NCBI GenBank assembly: GCA_022709385.1
Contig: JAKLIX010000001.1
Span: 124,001-188,000, forward strand
DNA from: Bacteroidota bacterium
GTDB lineage: Bacteria; Bacteroidota; Bacteroidia; Bacteroidales; CAIXZF01
Reading direction: 5' to 3'
DNA length: 64,000 bases
Shown: one piece after another, positions 1 through 8,848 of the stretch
Position numbering within the stretch: position 1 is the first letter of the stretch
How the letters are laid out: every line of letters begins with the position of its first letter
Program-made: the position numbers and the translations under genes
The notes under the pieces: model-generated
Told to the model about the DNA's origin: nothing
Databases searched by the model: none
Seen by the model: the letters and a program-made list of their open reading frames with translations, nothing else

Positions 1-2
1 CC

Positions 3-335
3 GGGCATTATGAAGTGGTGCAGGTGATCTTCGACCCTGCTGAAACCAGCTATGAAACCCTCGCACGCCTGTTTTTTGAGATCCACGATCCGACACAATG
101 GGACCGCCAGGGACCCGACCGTGGTGAACAATACCGTTCGGCAGTCTTCTTCCGGAATACGGAGCAGAAAGAAATCACCGAAAGGCTGATAGCACAATTG
201 AAAGACAAAGGTTACAATGTTGTGACGGAAGTCAGGCCTTCCGCTGTTTTCTGGAAGGCGGAGGAATATCACCAGGATTATTACAGCCATAAGGGAAGTC
301 TTCCATACTGTCACGGATACACCCAACGTTTCTGA
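3..335 (+). CDS. msrA: Peptide-methionine (S)-S-oxide reductase MsrA, C-terminal part
   Basis: The reading frame is already open at the first base, where GHYEVVQV precedes the first possible start, so this is the 3' part of a gene that begins outside the window. MsrA reduces methionine-S-sulfoxide in oxidised proteins in the cytoplasm. Visible family features are the GHYEVVQVIFDP segment, the GPDRGEQYRSAVFF block (the conserved D-x-G-x-QYRS region that lines the active site) and the EEYHQDYY block near the end. The catalytic GCFWC motif lies upstream of the window. The reading ends at CHGYTQRF, so no fused MsrB domain follows. The stop at 333-335 is followed by a 111-bp gap holding the ahcY promoter. 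Confidence 0.93.
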   Translation, partial: GHYEVVQVIFDPAETSYETLARLFFEIHDPTQWDRQGPDRGEQYRSAVFFRNTEQKEITERLIAQLKDKGYNVVTEVRPSAVFWKAEEYHQDYYSHKGSLPYCHGYTQRF

Positions 336-402
336 AACGGATTATCTGGCTGCCGGTGTAAAACCGGAGCTCAGGGTATGGGATTCATATTAAAATAATC
401 CC

Positions 403-410
403 TACCTTTG
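403..410 (+). promoter_or_regulatory. Bacteroidota -7 promoter element of ahcY
   Basis: TACCTTTG matches the Bacteroidota -7 consensus TAnnTTTG. It lies 37 bp before the ahcY ATG, which predicts a transcript leader of about 30 nt. The upstream -33 element is not clear. Confidence 0.6.
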
Positions 411-446
411 CAGCCCTGAAATTGTAAGCAGAAAAATTGAATTATT

Positions 447-1868
447 ATGGATAATGTATTAATTAACAACGATTTGGATTATAAAGTACAAGATATCAGC
501 CTGGCAGCATGGGGCCGCAAAGAGATTGAAATGGCTGAGAAAGAAATGCCGGGTTTGATGGCCCTGCGACGCAAATATGGTCAGGAAAAACCCCTGAAGG
601 GAGCCAGGATTTCAGGCTCGCTGCATATGACCATACAAACGGCCGTGCTGATTGAAACCCTGCGGGAGCTTGGCGCTGAAGTGCGCTGGGCAAGCTGCAA
701 TATTTTTTCCACCCAGGATCACGCAGCTGCCGCCATTGCAGTTGCAGGAACACCTGTTTTTGCCTGGAAAGGCGAAACCCTGGAAGAATACTGGTGGTGT
801 ACGATGCAGGCTTTGAGTTTTCCGGGAGGCAAGGGGCCTAACCTCATTGTGGACGATGGCGGGGACGCTACCCTGATGGTTCACCTGGGGCATCAGTTTG
901 AAAAGCAGCCGGAGCTGATGAAAGAACAGCCGGCCAATGCGGAGGTGGCGGCGCTGATGGGACAGCTCAGGAGTGCCTATGTTGAAGACAGCAGCAAATG
1001 GCAGCGGATGGTTGCCGAACTGAAGGGAGTATCAGAAGAAACCACGACCGGGGTGCACCGGCTCTACCAGATGATGGAAAAAGGAGAGTTGCTTTTCCCG
1101 GCCATCAACGTAAACGATTCTGTCACCAAGTCGAAATTCGACAATCTCTATGGCTGCCGCGAATCGCTTGCCGACGGCATCAAACGGGCCACCGATATCA
1201 TGATCGCAGGCAAGGTGGTTGTCATCCTGGGCTATGGCGATGTGGGCAAAGGGTCCGCGAGATCACTCAGGGTTTACGGCTCCAGGGTCATGGTGACGGA
1301 AATCGACCCGATCTGCGCGCTTCAGGCTGCCATGGAAGGCTTTGAAGTGGTCACCCTGGAGGATGCCCTGCCTCATGGCAACATCTATGTTACTGCCACC
1401 GGCAACAAGGATGTCATCACCATTGACCATATGGCCGCAATGAAAGACGAATCCATCGTCTGCAATATCGGGCATTTCGATAATGAAATCCAGGTGGAAC
1501 AGCTCAACAACTACCCCGGGATACGGAAAGTCAACATCAAGCCACAGGTGGATAAATTCATTTTCCCCGACGGGCATTGCATTTACCTGCTGGCCGAAGG
1601 CAGGCTGGTCAACCTGGGCTGCGCCACTGGACATCCTTCTTTCGTGATGAGCAACAGTTTCACCAATCAGACCCTTGCCCAGATCGACCTCTGGCAGCAT
1701 ACTTACGATATCGGTGTGTACCGCCTGCCAAAAAAACTCGACGAAGAAGTGGCCCGCCTCCACCTCAAGCACGTGGGAGTGAAACTGACCACCATGAGTC
1801 AGGAGCAGGCCGATTATATCGGTGTTCCGGTAGAAGGACCCTACAAGCCTGATCATTATCGTTACTAG
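447..1868 (+). CDS. ahcY: Adenosylhomocysteinase (SAH hydrolase)
   Basis: This 473-residue cytoplasmic enzyme splits S-adenosylhomocysteine into adenosine and homocysteine, removing the product inhibitor of methyltransferases in the methyl cycle. The length is normal for the bacterial family. The NAD-binding glycine motif [10 protein letters not shown] is at about residue 260. The preceding [19 protein letters not shown] block contains the conserved substrate- and NAD-contacting residues. [11 protein letters not shown] and the terminal PYKPDHYRY are also family signatures, the latter contributing to the neighbouring subunit's cofactor site. The gene looks monocistronic with its own TAnnTTTG promoter. 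No SAH-riboswitch-like fold was recognised in the short leader. Confidence 0.97.
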   Translation: MDNVLINNDLDYKVQDISLAAWGRKEIEMAEKEMPGLMALRRKYGQEKPLKGARISGSLHMTIQTAVLIETLRELGAEVRWASCNIFSTQDHAAAAIAVAGTPVFAWKGETLEEYWWCTMQALSFPGGKGPNLIVDDGGDATLMVHLGHQFEKQPELMKEQPANAEVAALMGQLRSAYVEDSSKWQRMVAELKGVSEETTTGVHRLYQMMEKGELLFPAINVNDSVTKSKFDNLYGCRESLADGIKRATDIMIAGKVVVILGYGDVGKGSARSLRVYGSRVMVTEIDPICALQAAMEGFEVVTLEDALPHGNIYVTATGNKDVITIDHMAAMKDESIVCNIGHFDNEIQVEQLNNYPGIRKVNIKPQVDKFIFPDGHCIYLLAEGRLVNLGCATGHPSFVMSNSFTNQTLAQIDLWQHTYDIGVYRLPKKLDEEVARLHLKHVGVKLTTMSQEQADYIGVPVEGPYKPDHYRY

Positions 1869-2394
1869 TCCTTAGTTTCCTTTGTAGTCGAAGCATCACC
1901 TCATCCGTCATGCTGAGCGTAGTCGAAGCATTGTTTCATACTGGGATCAGTGTTTCGGCTGGAAACAGCTTTAGTAGTTTATTGGTTTAGAAGTTGAGTT
2001 AATTGTCTAAGGTCTAAGATTTAATGAGCTCGAAGCCTTTTTTAACACAAAGGCACATAGTTCACATAGAATTCAAACCCATGTGTCCTAAATACCTTTG
2101 TAGTTCATTTTCGGCCTGCTAAAAAGCTTTCGCTGCAACCTCGAAGGTTAATGAGTAATGCAGAGTCAAAGCATTAATTATCAATATCAAGAATCAATAT
2201 CTAAGGCTCTCCTTGTCCACTCCGTGCATAACTCCGTGTAACTCCGTGGTTTTAAAGGCCGGGCGTGCAGAAGCATTGCTCCGGGTTTCGTCATTTTTAT
2301 CGCAGTCGAAGCATGCTCACGGTCTGGAATGATCCAATTTCAGCAAACTACCGCAACACGCAAAGCAATCCAATCCGTGGCCATCAGGCGAAGC
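1869..2394. repeat. 526-bp gene-free stretch with short dispersed repeats
   Basis: No credible gene is present. The stretch carries three copies of AGTCGAAGCAT (1886-1896, 1921-1931, 2304-2314); the second belongs to a longer TCATGCTGAGCGTAGTCGAAGCAT-type word that I recall as a common intergenic word in Bacteroidota. A separate run (about 2218-2254) repeats the word CTCCGTG three times. A TACCTTTG at 2093-2100 resembles a promoter but no plus-strand gene follows it. Confidence 0.5.
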
Positions 2395-2838
2395 TCAGTT
2401 GAAGATATGCAGCAGATTCCCGTTATAGTAAGTCTGGTATTGTTTCAGCGACAGGGTTGCCGGACCGGAAAAGGGTGATCCGTCGAGCAGGATATAACGC
2501 GACATGCAACAGGAATCGATGGCGGTGATCCCGCTGGATTCTACCTGGACCCGGGCACAGGCTGCCGCGGGGTCGTAAGGACAGGTCCGTTCGAATGCCA
2601 CAAACTCACTTTCGGAAATCCGGTACACGATGATTCCCCTGCTCGGAGGATCGACATACAGGTATTCATACCCGCCGATGACATTCAGGTTCTGGTAGAG
2701 GGTGCTGTTCGGATCAATGAAGATGTTAACATAGGCATAGGGTACGGGGTCGTACTTCTTGTCTTTCTTACAACCGCCGGCGATCTGGACCAGCAAGACC
2801 CCTGTAAGCAGGATGAGGATCTGTGTTTTTCCCTTCAT
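2395..2838 (-). CDS. Lipoprotein with degenerate Rieske-like domain
   Basis: The 147-residue protein begins with a lipoprotein signal ending in IAGGC, so it is probably lipidated at Cys23 and held in a membrane. From about residue 75 the order FVAFERTCPYDP, then DSCCMSRYILLDGSPFSGPATLSLKQY, follows the layout of Rieske [2Fe-2S] domains, where C-x-H and C-x-x-H hold the cluster. Here the first site reads CPY and the second CCMS, so both histidine ligands are missing and a normal Rieske cluster is unlikely. Bacteroidota often have such Rieske-related lipoproteins of unknown role. It is divergent from the small lipoprotein gene at 3028. The function is unknown and the domain assignment is inferred from pattern only. 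Confidence 0.6.
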   Translation of the reverse strand: MKGKTQILILLTGVLLVQIAGGCKKDKKYDPVPYAYVNIFIDPNSTLYQNLNVIGGYEYLYVDPPSRGIIVYRISESEFVAFERTCPYDPAAACARVQVESSGITAIDSCCMSRYILLDGSPFSGPATLSLKQYQTYYNGNLLHIFN

Positions 2839-2875
2839 GTTATGTGAACCTGGTTGTTGATATACTGAATCTTAG

Positions 2876-2965
2876 TGAAAATGCGAAGCAAATTTCGGTT
2901 AGATTCAGTCATACCGATCACTCTTGAAACATATGATTTGCATTCCCGTGTTCTTTCGGTATAAC
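2876..2965 (+). repeat. TATACCGA intergenic repeat, copy A
   Basis: The core at 2911-2962 has ends ATACCGA and TCGGTAT in inverted orientation and the inner words CTTGAAAC and GTGTTCTTTCGGTAT. Similarity to copy B continues leftwards through TGAAAATGcGAAGCA, giving about 90 bp. It lies between two divergent lipoprotein genes. Other copies are at 8656-8744, 16348-16401 and, inverted, 24413-24466. Confidence 0.75.
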
Positions 2966-3027
2966 GAAAATAATCATCTTTTCGTTCCGTTTGGCCATAA
3001 GTAATTAATTTAGGGTTTTCTTTGCCC

Positions 3028-3288
3028 ATGCAAAAACAGCATTTTATCATCTTACTGCTTACGCTTAGCCTGGGTCTGTGCATGATGTCATGCCGGACGG
3101 GAGGCGGTGCCACAGCGGCCATGAAACGCATCGAGGACACCAAGGCCGAAAAAGCCAAAGAAGTGCAGAAACAATACGATGCTGCATTGAAAAGACACCA
3201 GGACATCCAGACGAAGCAAACCAGAAAACAGATGAAAGCGCTCAAAAAGAGATCAGACGAGCTGAACAAACGGTCCAGAGGCCGCTGA
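3028..3288 (+). CDS. Small coiled-coil lipoprotein, unknown function
   Basis: The 86-residue product starts MQKQHFIILLLTLSLG, a hydrophobic signal followed by CMMSC, so Cys22 is a possible though not perfect lipidation site. The mature part is about 60 residues and highly charged, rich in Lys, Arg, Glu and Gln, with a heptad-like spacing that suggests a single long helix or coiled coil. I chose ATG 3028 over a TTG two codons upstream. The stop abuts the stop of the convergent sensor kinase gene with no gap. The family is not recognised; it could be a small envelope-stabilising lipoprotein. Confidence 0.6.
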   Translation: MQKQHFIILLLTLSLGLCMMSCRTGGGATAAMKRIEDTKAEKAKEVQKQYDAALKRHQDIQTKQTRKQMKALKKRSDELNKRSRGR

Positions 3289-4860
3289 TCAGCTTTTGCG
3301 CAGCATCACCCGGATGGTGGTTCCCTGATCGATCACCGAAGACTTAACAAAGATCTTACCCCTGTGGTATTCCCGGATAATTCTGCGGGATAAGGTCAGG
3401 CCAAGGCCCCAGCCTCTCTTTTTGCTGGTATATCCGGGATGAAAAACCGTCTTGAAGCGGGAACGCGGAATCCCTTTGCCGGTATCCGTAAAGTCGATCA
3501 GGATATGTTTCTTCTCTTCAAGAATTTCAATGCTGATATGCCCGTTTCCGCTCATGGCGTCGATGGAGTTTTTGCAGAGGTTTTCCACCACCCATTCAAA
3601 CAGGCCGGCATTGAGTGGTATCAGGATACTGTGCTCCCTGGGAACATTGATACTGAAAATGATTTTTTTGGAGCTGCGGGGCTTGAGATAATCCACCGTG
3701 TCATAAATCACTCTGACCAGGTTTTCGACTTTGAGCAAGGGGGCCGATCCTATCTTGGAAAAGCGTTCGGCAATGGTACCAAGCCGCCGGGTGTCTTTTT
3801 CCAGTTCAATGATGGTCTCATTGTCCACATTGTTCATCTTCATCAGCTCTAACCAGGCCATGATGGAGGAAATGGGCGTTCCGAGCTGGTGCGCGGTTTC
3901 CTTGGCCATACCCACCCAAACCTGCTTTTGTTCGGATCTTCTGGCGGAACTGAAAAGAATGTAGGAGATCAGCAGGAAAAGTGCAATGATACCAAGCTGG
4001 AAATAAGGGTAATACCGTAACTGGGTCAGCAGGTATGAACTTTTATAATGGATGAAAGTACTGGCCTGGCCTTCGAGATCCAGTTTGATGGGGGTGTTTT
4101 CGGATGCCATGGTGAGCAGGGTCTTTTTCAGGCTCAGACTGTCTATAACCTGTTCATGGCTGAGGTTGCCGTAACCGATGATCCTGGTCTGACTGGAATC
4201 AGTGATGATGACCGGTACGGAGGCGGAATTTTCAACCACCTCGGTGAAGAAGGTCTGGATCAGGTCATCAAGCACCCTTCTCAGTTCTGAAAACAGGCGG
4301 GAATCGGTATAATAGAAGTAGTTTCTGCTTCCCGGAAAAAACTCGATGGTGATGGGTGGGTAACGAGTAAATTCCTCTTTCAGTGCTCCTTCAAGAACCC
4401 TGACGGTGTCGAGGCTGAACTCCAGGTTTCTGCCGTTGATGATCCGGTTTTCCTCATCGGTGAGGATGACAGGGATAGAAGTGTTGTCCTCGATGATTTC
4501 TGAATACAGGGTGATGTCAACCGAATTGGAGGCCGTTGCCAGGCGTTGGGTTGCCATGGCAAGCTGCCTGACCTTCTTTTGTTCTTCCACCTTCAGACGC
4601 TGGAAGAAACTGTCGGTATAGCTTACAAAACGTGCTTTCCGCTGGGTGGCGTCGGCCCACATCCTGAGTTTCTGCCTTTCATCTGCCGCAATCTTCCCCA
4701 CCAGCACATTGGTATACCAGAGCGAGGCGGTTACGATAATGACGGCTATGGCGAACAGCAGCCATTTCCACCTTCGTTTCCTTTCATAAATGTTCAATGC
4801 CGTAAAAAATCCCAAGCTGATCAGTGATTTAGCGGCGGTCCGATTTTGTCGGACCGCCAT
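3289..4860 (-). CDS. Sensor histidine kinase
   Basis: This is a membrane sensor kinase of up to 523 residues. A first membrane helix is at about residues 31-50 and a second near 288-306, enclosing a roughly 230-residue extracytoplasmic sensor region. The H-box HQLGTPISS is near residue 325, the N-box NLCKNSIDAM near 430, and the G-boxes DTGKGIP and GWGLGLTLSRRI follow, so the kinase core is complete. No receiver domain is fused and no response regulator gene is nearby. The first 21 codons contain a perfect hairpin (4834-4858); the TTG at 4797, which would give (M)NIYERKRRWKW just before the first membrane helix, may be the true start. Confidence 0.85.
   Translation of the reverse strand: MAVRQNRTAAKSLISLGFFTALNIYERKRRWKWLLFAIAVIIVTASLWYTNVLVGKIAADERQKLRMWADATQRKARFVSYTDSFFQRLKVEEQKKVRQLAMATQRLATASNSVDITLYSEIIEDNTSIPVILTDEENRIINGRNLEFSLDTVRVLEGALKEEFTRYPPITIEFFPGSRNYFYYTDSRLFSELRRVLDDLIQTFFTEVVENSASVPVIITDSSQTRIIGYGNLSHEQVIDSLSLKKTLLTMASENTPIKLDLEGQASTFIHYKSSYLLTQLRYYPYFQLGIIALFLLISYILFSSARRSEQKQVWVGMAKETAHQLGTPISSIMAWLELMKMNNVDNETIIELEKDTRRLGTIAERFSKIGSAPLLKVENLVRVIYDTVDYLKPRSSKKIIFSINVPREHSILIPLNAGLFEWVVENLCKNSIDAMSGNGHISIEILEEKKHILIDFTDTGKGIPRSRFKTVFHPGYTSKKRGWGLGLTLSRRIIREYHRGKIFVKSSVIDQGTTIRVMLRKS
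4834..4858 (-). promoter_or_regulatory. Perfect 10-bp hairpin at the kinase start
   Basis: GGCGGTCCGA, a 5-nt loop and TCGGACCGCC form a perfect stem overlapping the first codons of the kinase frame and 24 bp past the stop of the upstream AsmA-like gene. There is no T-run after it, so it is not a normal intrinsic terminator. It could attenuate translation or mark the untranslated leader if translation starts at 4797. Confidence 0.45.
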
Positions 4861-4882
4861 TGTTTATATAACTGTAAATAAA

Positions 4883-7570
4883 TTATTTAACCGGTTCGTC
4901 CTCTTCCCATTTCACCCTGAACTTTTGTTTTTCATCCTTCTTTTTTTCTTTTCTCCTTTCCTGAGTTCCGCGCTGTTTCATTTTATTCAGGCTGTCCTGC
5001 AGGCTGCCTTCCCAATCAATCACAAAGTTACCCTTTTCTGTTTGTCGGCGTATCAGTTCTTCTTTGGCGCTGACAGTATCCTGTTCGGTCTTTTTCCGGC
5101 TGAACTCCTCTTTCAGTATCTGTTTCAGATTGGTTTTTTCATTGAGGTAGCTTGAAACGATCTTACCCTTTACACCTTTGCTGTCGTAACGGAAAACCGG
5201 CTTATCCACGGTTCCCGTCATCAGGATGTACAACATGGTCCGACCGCTGTTGTCGTCCTGTACTATTCCAAATTCCTCATTTTCCTTTTTCTCTTTTTTG
5301 GCTTTGCGCCAGAGAAGGTCGGAAAGCAGCACCTGAAAGCGGTAATTGATGTGATGGTCGAAGGTATGGGTACCTGACATGGTGAAATCCAGTGCATTTG
5401 ATTTCACTTCCATGGAAGGAATGGTGATGGTCCGGTCGCGGATAATGATGGTATTGTTCAGACTTGAAAAGCGGATCTGCGACAGGTCATCCACGCGTAT
5501 GAATTTGCCCAGTTTGCTGACGGGACTGAAATTGTTCAGTTCACCATTTTCCACCCCGGCTTCCACATTAGCCACCAGGCTCGCGGGATCGATCTGCATC
5601 CTGCCGTCCATACTGAAACTGCACTGGAATTCACTGTTGACGATCCCTTTCAGGTTGGCATGGGTGATGTAATCCTGTCCGAAATTTCCGAACAATTGAA
5701 AAACCCTGCTCAGGTCCATGGCGTTGATGTTGGCATCGGCAGTGACTTTCAGCTTTTTACCGTCGCTGCCGTCGATAATGCCTTCTCCTGAAAAAGTACC
5801 TGAAGCGGCCTGCATGGAAAGCTGGTGCACCAGCATTTTTTTTCCGCCGTAGCGCAAGGCGCAATTGACCTTTTGCGCATGGAAACTTCCGAATGAAAAG
5901 GTTTCCACATTCAGTGCAAGCTCGCCTGACCAGTTTTCAGGCAGCCATCCGGATTCATCCCGGCCGCGGATGTTTTTGTCATTTTTCAGGAAAGCATCCA
6001 GGTCGAGAGAAGGAAAAGCCAGGTTCAGCTTTACCTGGGGACCCGTCCTACTCCGGGCAGGTTCTGTCAGCAGGTGATAGAGGTAGCCCGAAGTGCTGAA
6101 GGCCTGACCATTCACACTGCCGCTGAGTTTATTGATTATCAGATCGTTGTTGTTGAAGGACCCCGCGCCTTCGAGCCCGGTAAAAGCAAGCCCTTTTCCC
6201 GGCAGTTCAAGCGATAACTGATGAAGTTTCAGGCCGGCTTCAAGATTACCCTCCATGATTTGCTTCAGGCCGATACTGTCTGTGGATTCAAACAAGCCTC
6301 TGTAAAGGCATTGAAAGCCAAGCCTGCCATCACCGCTGATGTTCTTTTCCTGTTTCAGCAACCGGATCAGTTCTCCGGCATTGGTTTCCCCTTCCAGGAT
6401 ACAAAGCAATCTGACTGGAGCAAATCCCTGAATATCGACACTGCCCTTTATTCTGTCATTGCCGAGGGTGGCAGCGATGGCGGGAATCTGCAGCAGGTGC
6501 ATGGCCGGATCAGAAGTACCCTGGTTTTTGTAATTACCGCTGAAGCTGAGGTTTTTCAGGCTGATCCCTTCATTTTTTACACTCAGCGACGCATCTTCAA
6601 CAGAAAATGTTGCATCGATGAACGGCAGGCTGGCACCTCCGAACTTGCCGCTTACCTTCATCAGTAGCTGAAGCTTTCCTTTTAATGCATAGTCTTTGAG
6701 TGTTTTGGTCCAGGTATCCGGCAAATCCTCATAAAGATCTTCCAGGCGGGTGTTTTCAGCCTTGAATTGCAGGTTCATCGACTTTTTATCGCGGGAATAC
6801 ACCAGGCCTCCGCCGGCCTCAAGATTCAGTTTTCCCACCTGCACCCTGCCGGCGCTGACGCTGATCTGCCCGTTGTTTTGGTTCACATTGACATCCAGGG
6901 CGATGGAGAGGTCTTTATTCCTGAGGTAATGCTGCGAACCGGAACGGATGTCCCTGGTCAACAGCCCGCCTTTGAGTTTCATATCAAAGGTTTCATCAGA
7001 GAAACGTCCCTTTCCCCTGGCGTTTTTTACAAAGAACTGATAATCCTGGCCGGCCGGAGCATTCCGGTAACGTACTTCTACCCGGTCGAATACCACTTTT
7101 TCGAGAGCCAGGGAAAAATCATTCGGAGCGGATTCACCGGCGTCTTTCCAGAAGTGATAATTATCGCTCAGGTCCTGATAAATCCTGAGGGTCAGGCTTG
7201 CCTGCCTGAGATCGAGCCTCCGGATCACATACTTTTTCTGCAGCAGTTGCCACAGGTTGAAGTGTAATTGCAGGGAGGAAGCCTGTAAAAGGGTGTCCTT
7301 CTTCTTTTTTACGGTGGCATCCAGTGCGGTCAGATCCGTGAAATCCAGCGTGGCATAGGGGAATTGCCGAAAGAGGGAAAACCGGATTTCTCTCACACTG
7401 ATCTCGCTGGCCAGTCTTTTGTTGAGTTGTGCAACGAAGACTGTCTGGATTTGTTCTCCGTACCAGCGGGCGAAAAGAAAAGCTGTCGCTGTGATGAGGA
7501 CTGCTGCGGCAAGCAGGCTTATCAGCGACCATTTGATCACCCTGGAAAAAACACCGCGCTTCCTGGCCAT
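4883..7570 (-). CDS. AsmA-like envelope protein
   Basis: The 895-residue protein has a short positive N-terminus, one membrane helix (about residues 12-34) and then the typical AsmA start RWYGEQIQTVFVAQLNKRL. A long region of beta-rich segments follows, as in AsmA/TamB/YhdP-type proteins that bridge inner and outer membranes and help lipid transport. The AsmA C-terminal pattern appears around residues 640-760, with alternating strands such as ANLKGIVNSEFQCSFSMDG. The last 130 residues are a charged, lysine-rich tail that is probably helical. It sits 22 bp upstream of the sensor kinase gene in the same direction, so the two may be co-transcribed. Confidence 0.8.
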   Translation of the reverse strand: MARKRGVFSRVIKWSLISLLAAAVLITATAFLFARWYGEQIQTVFVAQLNKRLASEISVREIRFSLFRQFPYATLDFTDLTALDATVKKKKDTLLQASSLQLHFNLWQLLQKKYVIRRLDLRQASLTLRIYQDLSDNYHFWKDAGESAPNDFSLALEKVVFDRVEVRYRNAPAGQDYQFFVKNARGKGRFSDETFDMKLKGGLLTRDIRSGSQHYLRNKDLSIALDVNVNQNNGQISVSAGRVQVGKLNLEAGGGLVYSRDKKSMNLQFKAENTRLEDLYEDLPDTWTKTLKDYALKGKLQLLMKVSGKFGGASLPFIDATFSVEDASLSVKNEGISLKNLSFSGNYKNQGTSDPAMHLLQIPAIAATLGNDRIKGSVDIQGFAPVRLLCILEGETNAGELIRLLKQEKNISGDGRLGFQCLYRGLFESTDSIGLKQIMEGNLEAGLKLHQLSLELPGKGLAFTGLEGAGSFNNNDLIINKLSGSVNGQAFSTSGYLYHLLTEPARSRTGPQVKLNLAFPSLDLDAFLKNDKNIRGRDESGWLPENWSGELALNVETFSFGSFHAQKVNCALRYGGKKMLVHQLSMQAASGTFSGEGIIDGSDGKKLKVTADANINAMDLSRVFQLFGNFGQDYITHANLKGIVNSEFQCSFSMDGRMQIDPASLVANVEAGVENGELNNFSPVSKLGKFIRVDDLSQIRFSSLNNTIIIRDRTITIPSMEVKSNALDFTMSGTHTFDHHINYRFQVLLSDLLWRKAKKEKKENEEFGIVQDDNSGRTMLYILMTGTVDKPVFRYDSKGVKGKIVSSYLNEKTNLKQILKEEFSRKKTEQDTVSAKEELIRRQTEKGNFVIDWEGSLQDSLNKMKQRGTQERRKEKKKDEKQKFRVKWEEDEPVK

Positions 7571-7616
7571 AAGCGGATAACGAAGGCGTAAAGATATAAT
7601 TATCCGGACAATGGCG

Positions 7617-8615
7617 CTATTTCTGAACGACCACCTTGCGTATTGTCTTTTCCCGGCCGTGGTGGATGTTTAACAGATACAATCCCGGTGAAACCTGGCC
7701 GAGATCAAGATCAAAACTGATCTGACCGTCCAGATCCTGAGAGATCATCCGGACCAGGATTTCATCTCCTGGCAGACTGGTCAAACTGACCATGACTTCC
7801 TTTCCGGGTTCTGTAATGAGATCCAGGTGCAGCTTGTCTGATGCGGGATTGGGAAAAACATGGCAGTTTTGGTCAACGGCTCGCTGATCCGTTCCCACAC
7901 AGACCGGATCAAGATAAGTAAGCGTTTCATCGGATCCGGTGCCGGAAATGACATTCCTGTATGTTACCACCGGATGATGCGTACCGCCTTTGTACCACAA
8001 GTAAATGTCCGCCGTGATGTAGGTGATTCCGGTTGATGTGGAATCGCTGTAATTTTCCAGGGAATGAACGCGGAGAACATTATTGACAGTCCCCCAGGGT
8101 AGGATCAAAGTGCCGTATCCGTCGGCATTGGTATTCACAACGCCTTGGCGGATATAATGATTACCGCCTGCAGAAAATGAGGCCGCAAAATGATCTGTCA
8201 GAAAGCTGGTATAGGAAAAGGGAAAGATCAGCAGGTTTTCAGGGTTGGTGTAAATGGTGGCTCCGTTGGATGCATAAGCGCCACAGTAACTCAGGTTGAA
8301 ATTATTCACCTGCAGGTACCCGAAGTTATTATTCCCGTTGTTTTGTGCAAGATTGGCCTGGGGAAACAGATAACCGTAAGGAGTAAGTGCCGCATCCACA
8401 TAATAAAAACCGGAGGTACTTACAGGGGTCAGGTAATCAAAATTCCAGCTGATGCCGGCACCCCCGGTTCCCGGGTTAAATCCTGCAGGATCAGCATGAT
8501 GCAGTGTTACAACCTCCCCGGCAGCCGGATTCACATCCCAGGAGGTCAGGGTGGGCTGGCAAATCAGCATGGCCGGCATCAGAAGGAGCGAAATTGAAAA
8601 AGCAGCTTGTTTCAT
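7617..8615 (-). CDS. Secreted T9SS cargo protein, unknown function
   Basis: The 332-residue protein has a signal peptide (MKQAAFSISLLLMPAMLIC, then QPTLTSWD) and a type A T9SS sorting domain over about the last 80 residues, beginning VFPNPASDKL and ending KTIRKVVVQK. It is therefore expected to be exported across the outer membrane and either anchored or released. The middle 220 residues are beta-rich with many aromatic and asparagine residues, and no catalytic motif is seen. It is 46 bp upstream of the AsmA-like gene, on the same strand. The family of the central domain is not recognised. Confidence 0.8.
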   Translation of the reverse strand: MKQAAFSISLLLMPAMLICQPTLTSWDVNPAAGEVVTLHHADPAGFNPGTGGAGISWNFDYLTPVSTSGFYYVDAALTPYGYLFPQANLAQNNGNNNFGYLQVNNFNLSYCGAYASNGATIYTNPENLLIFPFSYTSFLTDHFAASFSAGGNHYIRQGVVNTNADGYGTLILPWGTVNNVLRVHSLENYSDSTSTGITYITADIYLWYKGGTHHPVVTYRNVISGTGSDETLTYLDPVCVGTDQRAVDQNCHVFPNPASDKLHLDLITEPGKEVMVSLTSLPGDEILVRMISQDLDGQISFDLDLGQVSPGLYLLNIHHGREKTIRKVVVQK

Positions 8616-8655
8616 TGGGATAGTCTTATCATCTTACAATTATACGGAATTTTTA

Positions 8656-8744
8656 TGAAAATGAGAAGCAGTTTTCGGTCAAGATACTGTTATACCGATT
8701 ACGCTTGAAACTCACATCGCATTCCGGTGTTCTTTCGGTATAAT
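8656..8744 (+). repeat. TATACCGA intergenic repeat, copy B
   Basis: The core at 8691-8742 runs from TATACCGA to TCGGTATA. Together with the left extension starting TGAAAATGaGAAGCA it aligns with copy A over almost 90 bp. It lies between the starts and ends of two minus-strand genes. Confidence 0.75.
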
Positions 8745-8848
8745 TGTATGTTGGCGCTACAAAATCCAGTACAATGTATCGGTCGTCTTATATATTGTAA
8801 CAACCTTGAACGTCACATTGGCAATCCTTTCAGGACTGTGGGTATTTT

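Noticed and set aside
411..446. Possible SAH riboswitch before ahcY
   Set aside because: The leader after the promoter is only about 30 nt, too short for known SAH aptamers.
2093..2100. TACCTTTG promoter-like element
   Set aside because: It matches the consensus, but no plus-strand gene follows within the gap; the next gene is on the other strand.
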